In this document: positions 7,334-15,807 of the stretch, piece after piece
Layout: the number at the start of each line of letters is the position of its first letter
How positions within the stretch are numbered: position 1 is the first letter of the stretch
Assembly (NCBI GenBank): GCA_002747255.1
Contig: PDUC01000026.1
Coordinates: 1 to 64,000 of the forward strand
Length of the DNA: 64,000 nucleotides
Direction: 5' to 3'
Source: Acidobacteriota bacterium
Lineage (GTDB): Bacteria > Acidobacteriota > Holophagae > Acanthopleuribacterales > Acanthopleuribacteraceae
Made by a program: the position numbers and the translations under genes
The notes under the pieces: model-generated
Told to the model about the DNA's origin: nothing
Databases searched by the model: none
The model's input: the letters and a program-made list of their open reading frames with translations, nothing else

Positions 7334-9415
7334 ATGACTCGTCGGGCTATTCCTCCACTGTGGTATTTCCTACCCATCCTGCTTCTTCTGTGTTTTGTAA
7401 ATAAACCATTTCACATCGATGATGTTTTATTTTTGAATATTGGCAAACTTCTTCCGTGGCAGGTGATTGGAACCCATACCGGGGATATCTCCTTTTTGGG
7501 CGTCACTTACTCACAGCTCAGTCCGTATGAGAGCACCCATCCTCCGCTGATTCCCTATCTGCTGAAGGTCATCACATGGCTTTACGACTCTGATAGCGCT
7601 TACGCTCCTTTTTGGGTGTATCATGCTTTTTTTCTGTTGTTTCCTTTCATTCTACTGGTTGAATGCTGGTATTTTAGCGTCGCGAATCGTCTTTCAGCTC
7701 TGTGGGGTTGGTTGTTGGTGCTGTCTCCTCCGTTTTTTGTCAATGCCACCAATCTCATGACCGATATCGCCATGCTGACTTTCTGGCTTGGCAGCATGTT
7801 TGCCTTGATTGATTACGCGGCGAGTTCAAAAGTGAAATCACTTATCAAGCTGTGGCTTTATCTCCTTCTTGCCTGCTTTACCAGTTATCAATCTATCTGT
7901 TTGCTGCCGCTGCTTTTGGCTTATGCTTTGCTCGTCAGGGGGAACCTGGTCAAGAATGCCGCACTCATTTTGGTGCCGTTTGGGCTCTTTCTACTTTATT
8001 TAATGGCAGTCTATGAGCAATCGGGATTTTTTCCGTTTTTGTCAAGTACCATTGATTACAACATAAGGACGGAGGTTTTATCGGGTTTCAGTCTTGAAAA
8101 GTTCATTCAAAAACTCCTTGCCGCCTGTAGTTTTATGGGGTTGGGCTTGATGATGTTCATGCTGTCCTGTATCCTTTTTTTGAGACATCGATTCGTGAAA
8201 TCCGGTCTGGCGTTGATGTTGAGCTTTCTGCTCTGTTGCCTGGGGCGCTTTGGGGGCAACGCTGAAATCAGTTCAACGGCTGAATTCATTGCCATTTTTA
8301 TTCTGGTTTTTTTCGCCATGCGTGCGATCGTTTTTATCAGTTGTCGACTGTTGGAAGCGGTAAAAAAATACCGCGCTCAACGGGTGTCTTCAGCCTTTGA
8401 CTTCATGTGGATCTTGCTCTTCTTTGGTGTGCTGACGTACAACATTCTCTTTTTACCCTTTTCAACCGCAAGATACATTTTACCCGCTCTGCCGGGTGTG
8501 CTTGTTTTACTCTACAAATACGTTCAAATTCAGCGCTTGAAGGAAGTGATTGCCATTGCCGCAACGGTTGCCATGAGTTGTCTTATGGCAATGGTCGATT
8601 TCAGACAGGCCTCTTGTGACTGGGATCTCTTTCACGAAGTAAAAAACGAAGTGGATGTGATGTCCCATTTGTACTATTCGGATGATGCGGGTCTTTCCAT
8701 GTACTTAAAATCCGAAGGGGCGCACTATCTGACAAGGGATACCAGAGAACTGCCTTCTGATCGCTACGTTTTAATTACCAGGGGTTTGGTCAACGCGGAG
8801 CTGCAGTCTGTTCTTGAGCCCGTCGCAACCTACCGATTTCCGTGTTTCCTGGGCTTGAGCCTGTTTAATCGCGATGCAAAAGCCGGTTTTTATCAGAGTA
8901 ACGAGGGTTTGTTGCCTGCGGGGTTTGCCAAACAGTGTCAATCGGCAACCTTGTATAAAGTCAATGACTTTTTAAAGAGGTTTGGGGATAGTGAACCGAT
9001 TAATTTATCCAATCCAAACTATGTGGGTATTCGCAGTTTCTGCGATGACAAGGGTGACTTGAGAAGAGGTATTTTCATGCATCCGGATGCGGAGATATCG
9101 TATCCCGTTCCTGCTCCCGGTGAGAACACCTGCGTGACAGGAACTGTCTACATGCCGAAAAGTTCATGGGAAGACACCGGCGATGGTGTTACTTTTCATA
9201 TAGGAGAAAAAAAGGGTCATCACGTGTCGTGGTTATGGAAAAAATACCTCGATCCCAGGAACAATGAAGAAGATCGAGCCGGACACTCATTCAGCCTGCC
9301 TTTAAGTCGTGATTGTCAGGCCATTCATTTAAAAGTCACACCCGGCCCGGCGCAGGACTATCGACATGATTCCGCATTCTGGTTCTCTCTTGAACTGAAA
9401 AAGCGACCAAAATAA
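7334..9415 (+). CDS. GT-C fold membrane glycosyltransferase (PMT/ArnT-like), first of two
   Basis: A 693-aa polytopic protein. Residues 1-430 hold about 10-11 membrane segments. The first large periplasmic loop begins right after segment 1 with the acidic pair PFHIDD (about 26-31), the usual GT-C catalytic position, and STHPPLIPYLL (about 68-78) matches the PMT_2/GT39 signature. Residues from about 440 to 693 are soluble and beta-rich, probably periplasmic. GT-C enzymes use polyprenyl-phosphate sugars as donors. It is the first gene of an operon that makes a candidate polyprenyl-phosphoarabinose, so it may transfer that sugar to a glycan or protein. Only 32 bp or so separate it from the next gene region. 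The ATG has a weak ribosome binding site (GGACAAAGC). Confidence 0.75.
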   Translation: MTRRAIPPLWYFLPILLLLCFVNKPFHIDDVLFLNIGKLLPWQVIGTHTGDISFLGVTYSQLSPYESTHPPLIPYLLKVITWLYDSDSAYAPFWVYHAFFLLFPFILLVECWYFSVANRLSALWGWLLVLSPPFFVNATNLMTDIAMLTFWLGSMFALIDYAASSKVKSLIKLWLYLLLACFTSYQSICLLPLLLAYALLVRGNLVKNAALILVPFGLFLLYLMAVYEQSGFFPFLSSTIDYNIRTEVLSGFSLEKFIQKLLAACSFMGLGLMMFMLSCILFLRHRFVKSGLALMLSFLLCCLGRFGGNAEISSTAEFIAIFILVFFAMRAIVFISCRLLEAVKKYRAQRVSSAFDFMWILLFFGVLTYNILFLPFSTARYILPALPGVLVLLYKYVQIQRLKEVIAIAATVAMSCLMAMVDFRQASCDWDLFHEVKNEVDVMSHLYYSDDAGLSMYLKSEGAHYLTRDTRELPSDRYVLITRGLVNAELQSVLEPVATYRFPCFLGLSLFNRDAKAGFYQSNEGLLPAGFAKQCQSATLYKVNDFLKRFGDSEPINLSNPNYVGIRSFCDDKGDLRRGIFMHPDAEISYPVPAPGENTCVTGTVYMPKSSWEDTGDGVTFHIGEKKGHHVSWLWKKYLDPRNNEEDRAGHSFSLPLSRDCQAIHLKVTPGPAQDYRHDSAFWFSLELKKRPK

Positions 9416-9510
9416 AGGTGAAAATCAGGGGAATATGCCCGGTTTGAATGTCGATCAACCGGGTTTATTGGTACAGCTATTGCAAACCTGATGTCAATGG
9501 AGCGTTACTT

Positions 9511-10392
9511 TTGGTTTTCATCATGCAATTGAAATATTTACCTTCGCTTATGAGAGTGAGGCAATACATCAAGAACTTTTTTATTTTCCTGCCCGCATTT
9601 TTTGCGGGTTCAATGAGTCCCGCTTTGGTTTTAAAGAACCTGACGGTGTTCACCGGCTTCTCATTGGTGGCCAGCTCGATCTATATTGTCAATGATTTGT
9701 TTGATATAGAGACTGATTTAATGCACCCTCAAAAACAGTTTCGACCCCTGCCTTCTGGAAAAGTTCACAAGAGATTTGCCGTGTTTCTCTCGTTGCTGCT
9801 TTGCCTCCTGGGAATGGGGCTTGTGGCGTTCATTTCGCCTGGTTGTTTAACGCTTGTCATGACCTATTTTGCACTCAATTTGCTCTACTGCATGAAATTG
9901 AAGCATGTTGCGTTGGTGGATATTTTCGTGATTGCCCTTGGTTTTGTCATTCGCCTGTTTGTGGGGGCGGGCGCTTCCCAGGTGAGCTTGTCCATGTGGA
10001 TCGTTATAATGACCTTTTTGTTGGCTCTTTTTCTGGCACTTGCAAAAAGAAGGGACGATTTGCTCGTTTTGCAGGAAACCGGTAAAAAAGTACGCAGAGT
10101 GGTGGACGGCTATAATCTGGCTTTTGTGAACAGTTCGATGATCATCATGGCATCTGTCGTGATTGTCTCTTACATCATGTATACGACCACGGAGACAGTT
10201 CAAATTCGTCTGGATTCGGAGTATGTTTATTTAACAGCTGTTTTCGTTATATTCGGAATTGTGAGGTACCTGCAGCTCACCCTTGTTTACGAGGACAGCG
10301 GGTCTCCCACAAAAATTGTTTTCAAGGATTTATTTCTTCAACTCACGCTAATTGGCTGGGTGGGCTCGTTTTCGTGGCTGATCTACTTTTAG
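9511..10392 (+). CDS. UbiA-family prenyltransferase, DPPR synthase-like
   Basis: An approximately 290-aa integral membrane protein of the UbiA family, in the branch of mycobacterial Rv3806c (5-phosphoribosyl-1-diphosphate:decaprenyl-phosphate phosphoribosyltransferase). Evidence is the N-terminal RVRQYIKNFFIFLPAFF, the metal-binding NDLFDIETD motif, then HPQKQFRPLPSG as in DPPR synthases, and the second conserved region ALVDIFVIALGFVIRL. The expected reaction joins phosphoribose from PRPP to a polyprenyl phosphate. The start is ambiguous: TTG at 9511 has GGAG eight bases upstream; ATG at 9523 matches the family N-terminus equally well; ATG at 9448 would add 21 residues. It is flanked by DprE1/DprE2-like genes, which strongly supports the DPPR assignment over ubiquinone or heme roles. 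Confidence 0.82.
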   Translation: MVFIMQLKYLPSLMRVRQYIKNFFIFLPAFFAGSMSPALVLKNLTVFTGFSLVASSIYIVNDLFDIETDLMHPQKQFRPLPSGKVHKRFAVFLSLLLCLLGMGLVAFISPGCLTLVMTYFALNLLYCMKLKHVALVDIFVIALGFVIRLFVGAGASQVSLSMWIVIMTFLLALFLALAKRRDDLLVLQETGKKVRRVVDGYNLAFVNSSMIIMASVVIVSYIMYTTTETVQIRLDSEYVYLTAVFVIFGIVRYLQLTLVYEDSGSPTKIVFKDLFLQLTLIGWVGSFSWLIYF

Positions 10393-10409
10393 TTTAAGGA
10401 TCTGGTTTT

Positions 10410-11717
10410 ATGCAAAATCTCAATTGGGGACGTTACCCTTATTTTTCAGACTACGCTCTGCACCGTTTCAGAAATGAAGGGGAACTGAAGGGTCTTTTTA
10501 AAACAAGTTCCCGCATGATACCCATTGGAAACGGACGAAGTTACGGTGACAGCGCCCTGGCGTGCGATCTGATTGAAACAAGGCAGCACGCTCATTTTTT
10601 GTCTTTTAACGCTTCAACGGGCCATTTACGTGTTCAGGCGGGCGTCATGCTTGCTGATATTTTAGCGGTTTTCGTTCCAAGGGGATGGTTTTTGAAAGTA
10701 ACACCGGGCACAAAGTTAATTACCGTCGGGGGTGCTATTGCCAGTGATGTGCATGGGAAAAACCATCACCGTGTTGGATGTTTCAGCGAGTGTGTGGATC
10801 ATTTCAGGCTGATGCTCCCGGGCGGTGACATCGTTACCTGCTCACGCCATGAACATGGGGATCTGTTTAAAGCCACCTGCGGCGGGATGGGATTGACGGG
10901 TGTCATTCTGGATGCAGTCATTCAACTCGTTAAAATACCCTCCCATTGGATTGCGCAAAAAACCATTAAAACCGGGAATCTCAAAGAGACATTCGATGCA
11001 TTTGAAAAAGCCGGGGATGCGTCTTATTCCGTTGCCTGGATTGATTGTTTTGCACCTGCAAAAAAAACAGGAAGATGTCACTTAATGGTTGGTGAATTTC
11101 TCAATCACGCAAAAGATCGGGAATTTAAAAGTAACGCAGAGCGATTGGGAATACCCGTTGATCTTCCCGCTGGCCTGCTCAACAAATGGACCATGAAAGC
11201 TTTTAACTGTGCTTTTTACAACAGGCAAATTGCAAAAGAACAAAAGCGCACCGTGTCTTTGAACTCCTTTTTTTACCCTCTCGATCACATAAAAAACTGG
11301 AATCGGCTTTACGGTAAAAGGGGTTTCACGCAGTATCAATTCATTTTTCCCAGGAGTTCAAGCTATGACGGACTGGATGAAATCCTGAAATGCATTGCCC
11401 TGTCGGGAAGGGGGTCGTTTCTTGCCGTTTTGAAATTGTACGGGCGGGAAAATGATAATCTGCTTTCCTTTCCCATGGAAGGATACAGTATGGCACTTGA
11501 TTTCAAAATAGAGCAGGGTCTCTTTTCTCTGCTTGAGAAACTGGATGCCATTGTCCTGCGTCATGGCGGAAGGGTGTACCTGGCCAAGGACGCAAGGGTC
11601 CCCAGAAGCACATTTGAAAAGGGTTACGCTAAAATAGATCGATTCAGAGCGATCAGGAGGCAATACAACATGAAACAGACACTAAATTCACTTCAGTCGT
11701 TAAGGTTGGGACTTTAA
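10410..11717 (+). CDS. DprE1-like FAD-dependent decaprenylphosphoryl-ribose oxidase
   Basis: A 435-aa flavoprotein of the FAD_binding_4/ALO family and the DprE1 branch. Flavin-binding motifs are IPIGNGRSYGDSAL (37-50), LITVGGAIASDVHGKNHH (103-120) and TCGGMGLTGVI (156-166). The C-terminal YLAKDARV aligns with the mycobacterial KDSR motif, placing K393 at the active-site lysine (K418 in M. tuberculosis). The residue 31 positions earlier, equivalent to C387 (the benzothiazinone target), is A362 (GYSMALDF). DprE1 oxidises the 2'-OH of polyprenyl-phosphoribose to a keto intermediate, which DprE2 reduces to the arabinose epimer. It lies 17 bp after the UbiA gene and abuts the SDR gene with no gap, a classic translationally coupled pair. 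Confidence 0.85.
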   Translation: MQNLNWGRYPYFSDYALHRFRNEGELKGLFKTSSRMIPIGNGRSYGDSALACDLIETRQHAHFLSFNASTGHLRVQAGVMLADILAVFVPRGWFLKVTPGTKLITVGGAIASDVHGKNHHRVGCFSECVDHFRLMLPGGDIVTCSRHEHGDLFKATCGGMGLTGVILDAVIQLVKIPSHWIAQKTIKTGNLKETFDAFEKAGDASYSVAWIDCFAPAKKTGRCHLMVGEFLNHAKDREFKSNAERLGIPVDLPAGLLNKWTMKAFNCAFYNRQIAKEQKRTVSLNSFFYPLDHIKNWNRLYGKRGFTQYQFIFPRSSSYDGLDEILKCIALSGRGSFLAVLKLYGRENDNLLSFPMEGYSMALDFKIEQGLFSLLEKLDAIVLRHGGRVYLAKDARVPRSTFEKGYAKIDRFRAIRRQYNMKQTLNSLQSLRLGL

Positions 11718-12449
11718 ATGCGTTTTGTTTTAATTCTCGGAGCCAACAGCGATATTGCGCGAGCCGTTGCCATTGAATATGCCAAAAACGGGCAAAATCT
11801 CATTTTAACCAGTCGGAAAAAACAAGACTTGCACAGTTTCGCCTCCGATTTGCGTATTCGGTACGGCATTTCAACGGAGGTTGAAGAATTTGATGTGCTC
11901 AATTTAGCCGAACACAGTTCCTTTTGTGATGCTGTGATCGAGAGAACAGAGGGGGTTCTGGTCGCCATTGGACTCCTGAACGACAATGAAGCACTCTTCC
12001 GCGATTTCAAGGCCTTGCAGCAACTCGTCGATACCAACTACACAGGCGTTGTCAGCATCCTGAATGAGTTTGCAATGAGGTTTAAGGCCAGGAAATCCGG
12101 GTTTATTGTGGCTATTAGTTCCGTTGCCGGAGAGCGGGGCCGAAGATCTAATTTTTTCTACGGCAGTTCCAAAAGTGCCCTCAGTGCCTATCTCTCCGGT
12201 TTGAGAAGCTATCTTTGTAAGTACCATGTTCCGGTTACCACGGTAAAGCCCGGCTTTGTTGCAACAAAAATGACGGAAGGCATGGACTTCCCGAAAATTC
12301 TGTCAGCCACGCCTGAAACCGTTGCCAAGGATATTGTTTCCGCGCAAAGAAAGCGGAAGGATCACATCTATTCGCCCTGGTACTGGGGCTGGATTATCTT
12401 CTGCCTCAAACGGATACCGGAAAGACTGTTTAAACATCTTGATATTTGA
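11718..12449 (+). CDS. DprE2-like short-chain dehydrogenase/reductase
   Basis: A 243-aa classical SDR. The nucleotide-binding motif is LGANSDIARA (7-16); GANSDIA instead of GxxxGxG is the form seen in DprE2 proteins. The catalytic residues are a serine in ISSVAGERG (S134/S135), Y148 and K152 (YGSSK). The C-terminal YSPWYWGWIIFCLKRIPERLF stretch is hydrophobic and amphipathic, fitting membrane association with a lipid-linked substrate. The ATG follows the DprE1-like stop directly, so the two are translated together, as expected for a two-enzyme 2'-epimerase (DprE1 oxidises, DprE2 reduces with NADH). The family is certain; the assignment to DprE2 rests on both motif and context. Confidence 0.85.
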   Translation: MRFVLILGANSDIARAVAIEYAKNGQNLILTSRKKQDLHSFASDLRIRYGISTEVEEFDVLNLAEHSSFCDAVIERTEGVLVAIGLLNDNEALFRDFKALQQLVDTNYTGVVSILNEFAMRFKARKSGFIVAISSVAGERGRRSNFFYGSSKSALSAYLSGLRSYLCKYHVPVTTVKPGFVATKMTEGMDFPKILSATPETVAKDIVSAQRKRKDHIYSPWYWGWIIFCLKRIPERLFKHLDI

Positions 12450-12453
12450 GGGA

Positions 12454-13059
12454 ATGGTGAACACGTCCAGACATGCAATCGCCATTTTTGATTTTGATGG
12501 TACCCTGACTGTGAAAGACAGTTTCTTGCACTTCCTCGTTTCAGTGTTCGGGCGTTGGAAAGTGCTGTTGGGTTTGGTCTTTCAGTCTCCCGTTCTGCTC
12601 GGATATCAACTGCGCCTTCTTTCCAATGAATACGCCAAAGAGAAACTGTTTGGTTATTTTTTTAAAGGCTGGAGCGTGTCGGACTTCCAAAAAACAGCCG
12701 ACCGATATGCCGACTGGCAATTAAGTGACATTCTACGGAAGGAAGCCATGGAGAAACTGGAATGGCACAAGCGGGAAGGGCATCGGGTTGTCGTTGTTAC
12801 CGCATCCATGGAAGACTGGTTGAGAAGCTGGTGTCTCAAGACAGAGGTGGATCTCATTGGAACGAAAACAGCCAGTTCAGAGGGGCGCTTAACCGGTCAA
12901 TTTTCAACAAAAAACTGTTATGGACCGCAAAAAGTCCTGCGTTTGAAAGAAAAAATAGAGCTTTCCGCATACAAGCAGATCTTTGTTTACGGCGATAGCA
13001 GGGGTGATCGCGAATTATTGCAATTGGCCACCCATGCATTCTACAGGAAATACAACTAG
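12454..13059 (+). CDS. HAD-superfamily IB phosphatase, candidate polyprenyl-phosphoribose-5-phosphate phosphatase
   Basis: A 201-aa HAD-IB hydrolase. Motif I is IFDFDGTLT (nucleophile D13, acid D15), motif II is VVVVTASME, and motif III/IV is VYGDSRGDREL near the C-terminus. A hydrophobic stretch at about 28-50 (WKVLLGLVFQSPVLLGYQ) suggests membrane contact. In mycobacteria the DPPR product needs removal of the 5-phosphate before DprE1/E2 act, a step assigned there to a PAP2-type protein (Rv3807c); here a HAD enzyme in the same operon would do this job (inference). The frame is open from 12322, but ATG 12454 follows GAGGG, begins at the HAD fold, and clears the preceding stop by 4 bp. GTG at 12457 is an alternative start. 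Confidence 0.8.
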   Translation: MVNTSRHAIAIFDFDGTLTVKDSFLHFLVSVFGRWKVLLGLVFQSPVLLGYQLRLLSNEYAKEKLFGYFFKGWSVSDFQKTADRYADWQLSDILRKEAMEKLEWHKREGHRVVVVTASMEDWLRSWCLKTEVDLIGTKTASSEGRLTGQFSTKNCYGPQKVLRLKEKIELSAYKQIFVYGDSRGDRELLQLATHAFYRKYN

Positions 13060-13069
13060 GAAGAACGCA

Positions 13070-15028
13070 ATGGAAAATGAGAACTTAAAACTTCCGCTGA
13101 TGATCTTGGGAACTTTTGGAGCGATCCTGCTCGTTCGAGTAATCAACCTGCCTTTTTTTTATGACGATAATGAACTTTGGATGCTGAATGCCTCCAGATT
13201 CAATCTACAACAAATCCTGAGCGCCTTTATTCCGGCACATGGCGACGTCTTCCTGGCCAATGTTTTTTACAGACCGCTTACCCATCTTTCATGGTGGCTG
13301 GATGGCATGTTATGGGGGGATTGCGTAGTCGGGTACCGAGTGACCAATGCAGCCTTGTATCTCATCAACACGTATCTTTGTTTCAAAATAGGACTGCTCG
13401 TTTCAAAACACCATGTCCGGACAGCCATGTATGCCGCCTTTGTCTTCCTGCTTCATCCAGCTCATATTGAAGTTCTGTGCTGGACCTGTGCCAGAGGGGA
13501 TCTCTTGTGTCTCGCTTTTGCAGCGGCCGCTTTTTACTGCTATCTGAAAAAAGCAAAGCGTTACATGCTGACTGCCAGCGCGCTGTTTGCGCTTTCGCTG
13601 CTGTGCAAGGAAACAAGTATTGTGCTGCCCTTTGTCGTCGTGCTCTATGACTTTCTGGTGCGGGAGGACACCAGGTGCAACATAACGCCATGGAAAGATT
13701 GGGTACTATTTGGACTTGTTTGTATGCTCTATCTCTTTATGAGATGGCTGTTTTTCAAGGGACTTGGTGGATACAATCCGGGAGGCACATCGCTTCACCT
13801 GGAACTGCTTAAAAGCGGGTTGTTCACTTTGTATCACCGAATCCTGGAAGCTCCAATTCACGTCTTGTTCTTCCCCTGGCCCGGCTTGGTTGAAGATGCC
13901 GGGCGATATAACGTGGTGAAGTTCGTTTCGGCGAGTATGGTGACGATAGCTTTGGTCTTTTCTCTGAGGAACGATTTCTTGAAAAAACTGCTGTTGTTTT
14001 TCTTTTTCCTCCTGTTTGTTATGGTTTCCTATGCCCCCGGATCTGTGGTTGAAGTAACATCCACCTTGCAAAACAGCAGAATGTTGTACTTAACCTCCAT
14101 GGGTGCGTCCATTCTAATGGGCTGCATGCTTCTTCAAATTCCTGTCAAGGGTAAAAAGATGGCCGAAATCCTGCCAGTTTCTTACATCGTGCTGTTGGCT
14201 TCAACTTCGTTGCTGGCCTTTCAGCCCTGGGAGAATGCCGGCAGAATTTTAGTCAAACTTCCTCAGCAAATCAGGCAGACATTCGGCAATCTAACTGAAG
14301 AGCAGGAAATTGTTTTTGAAAATACAGATCTGAGTTCTTATCAGGGCGCCCTGCTTTTTTCAACCACGCCAGACGCCTTTTCCAGAGCCCTTCACGTTGA
14401 GTTTAGCCAAAAAAGACCAAAAGCAGACTGGAAACACCGAAAGAGCGCAGAGAAGTTCTTTCCAGCCTATGCCCGGGGAAAAGAGCTGGGTGTGGACCTG
14501 TTTTATGCAAGATGGGATTTTGAAAGCTGGTCGGTAATCGATCAAACAGAAAAGTATCGGAACCTGTTCAAAGCCGAACAAACCAACCGGAAATCAACAA
14601 TACTGGCGACCTATTCGGGAAGCGATATTCTGAAGAACTTACTGGACAGCAACCATGTGACACTCAATACAGCCGACAACGGTCATTTGAGCGTCAAAAC
14701 AACCCGGAGAGACAACTGGCTGGCAATCAATATGCCTCCGATATTGCCAAAAAGGGTTGAAATTACCTGGTCAAGCGACTCAATTGACAACACAAGAGAA
14801 TTGAGGTTCCGGCTCTTCTGGAAGACCAGTACACACCCGCAGTGGGATGCAAGTATGTGGGTATCGGAAGTCAGTCACAACACCTTGCCCGTCAATACCG
14901 TTTCCCTGCAAATACCCTACTCTGTTGAAGATCAATTGAATCACGGGACATGTCTCAAAGCTCTTAGAGTGGATCCGGGCGGTTTTATAGGCCAGCTAGA
15001 AATCCATCGAGTTGTGTTTTGGGATTAA
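13070..15028 (+). CDS. GT-C fold membrane glycosyltransferase (TMTC/PMT-like), second of two
   Basis: A 652-aa polytopic protein with about 10-12 membrane segments over residues 10-400 and a soluble C-terminal half-domain (about 430-652), probably periplasmic. The acidic pair FFYDDNELW (about 26-34) follows the first segment, and FYRPLTHLSWWLDGMLWG, HPAHIEVLCWTCARGDLL and LLCKETSIVLPF are hallmarks of the bacterial PMT-like/TMTC group. It ends the arabinose operon. AGGAAG (13058-13063) precedes ATG 13070, and the gap to the phosphatase gene is 10 bp. Two GT-C enzymes with one donor pathway suggests two linkages or two acceptors. The acceptor cannot be told from the sequence. Confidence 0.78.
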   Translation: MENENLKLPLMILGTFGAILLVRVINLPFFYDDNELWMLNASRFNLQQILSAFIPAHGDVFLANVFYRPLTHLSWWLDGMLWGDCVVGYRVTNAALYLINTYLCFKIGLLVSKHHVRTAMYAAFVFLLHPAHIEVLCWTCARGDLLCLAFAAAAFYCYLKKAKRYMLTASALFALSLLCKETSIVLPFVVVLYDFLVREDTRCNITPWKDWVLFGLVCMLYLFMRWLFFKGLGGYNPGGTSLHLELLKSGLFTLYHRILEAPIHVLFFPWPGLVEDAGRYNVVKFVSASMVTIALVFSLRNDFLKKLLLFFFFLLFVMVSYAPGSVVEVTSTLQNSRMLYLTSMGASILMGCMLLQIPVKGKKMAEILPVSYIVLLASTSLLAFQPWENAGRILVKLPQQIRQTFGNLTEEQEIVFENTDLSSYQGALLFSTTPDAFSRALHVEFSQKRPKADWKHRKSAEKFFPAYARGKELGVDLFYARWDFESWSVIDQTEKYRNLFKAEQTNRKSTILATYSGSDILKNLLDSNHVTLNTADNGHLSVKTTRRDNWLAINMPPILPKRVEITWSSDSIDNTRELRFRLFWKTSTHPQWDASMWVSEVSHNTLPVNTVSLQIPYSVEDQLNHGTCLKALRVDPGGFIGQLEIHRVVFWD

Positions 15029-15128
15029 AGGGAACAGGATGAGACGACGCTTGTGCTGAACTTTTCAGATTTGTTTCTGCGTGCATGGAGTTCCACATCA
15101 TCGTAAAGAGCAGGTGTGCTTACAGGCG

Positions 15129-15734
15129 TTAGGAAGAAACGGCTAATTTGACGGCCAGGCTGCAGAGAACAACGCCAATGATTCGTTCAAACCAGATCAG
15201 GCGGCCCTTCAGCCATTGCAACACCCGGTCAGTTGAAAACACAAAAGCGACCGTGCTGAACCAGAGAAACGATTCAAGGCAAAGCAGCAGAAGAACCAAT
15301 AAGACATCTGCCGTGGAAGTTTGCGGTTTCAGAACCTGTGGTAGAACCGACCCGAAATACAACATGGCTTTCGGGTTGAGCAGGCTGGTCAAAAAGCCGG
15401 TGGCATAGGCCTGACTCTTCTTGACAGGTGTTGTCTGCGATGGCATTTCTCCCTTTGACAACAGGCACTTGATTCCAAGCCAGCACAAGTACAGTGCACC
15501 GGCATAGGTTATGAAGGTGGAAAGAAAGGGCAGGGCAGACAGCAGTACGGTTAACCCGAAGGCGCACAGGAGTATGTAAAGCCCGTTGGCGCTGGAGATG
15601 CCGAAGGCAGCCATGACGCCGGTTTTTCTGCCGTTGACCGCTGAAAGTTTGGTCACAATGGCAAAATCAGGGCCAGGCGAAATAAGAGCTAACGCGTTGA
15701 TTGATAAAACAAGAAGCAGGGAGACAGGGTCCAT
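15129..15734 (-). CDS. LysE/RhtB family amino-acid exporter
   Basis: A 201-aa membrane protein with six predicted helices. The N-terminal LALISPGPDFAIVTKLSAVNG is the LysE/RhtB signature, and GFLTSLLNPKAMLYFGSVLPQ is the central conserved loop. These proteins export amino acids or homoserine-lactone-like compounds; the substrate cannot be told. GGAGA sits six bases before the ATG. The gene is convergent with the arabinose operon and 73 bp from the next minus-strand gene, with which it may be cotranscribed. Confidence 0.88.
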   Translation of the reverse strand: MDPVSLLLVLSINALALISPGPDFAIVTKLSAVNGRKTGVMAAFGISSANGLYILLCAFGLTVLLSALPFLSTFITYAGALYLCWLGIKCLLSKGEMPSQTTPVKKSQAYATGFLTSLLNPKAMLYFGSVLPQVLKPQTSTADVLLVLLLLCLESFLWFSTVAFVFSTDRVLQWLKGRLIWFERIIGVVLCSLAVKLAVSS

Positions 15735-15807
15735 GGTGATTCTCCGTGTGTCTTTCAGGGTTTAACAGGGCAGGCATTTTACTGTGTGCTGACAACAGGC
15801 GGGTTAC

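Noticed and set aside
6928-7404. 158-codon forward frame before the glycan operon
   Set aside because: No ribosome binding site, and it overlaps the start of a clear membrane-protein gene in another frame.
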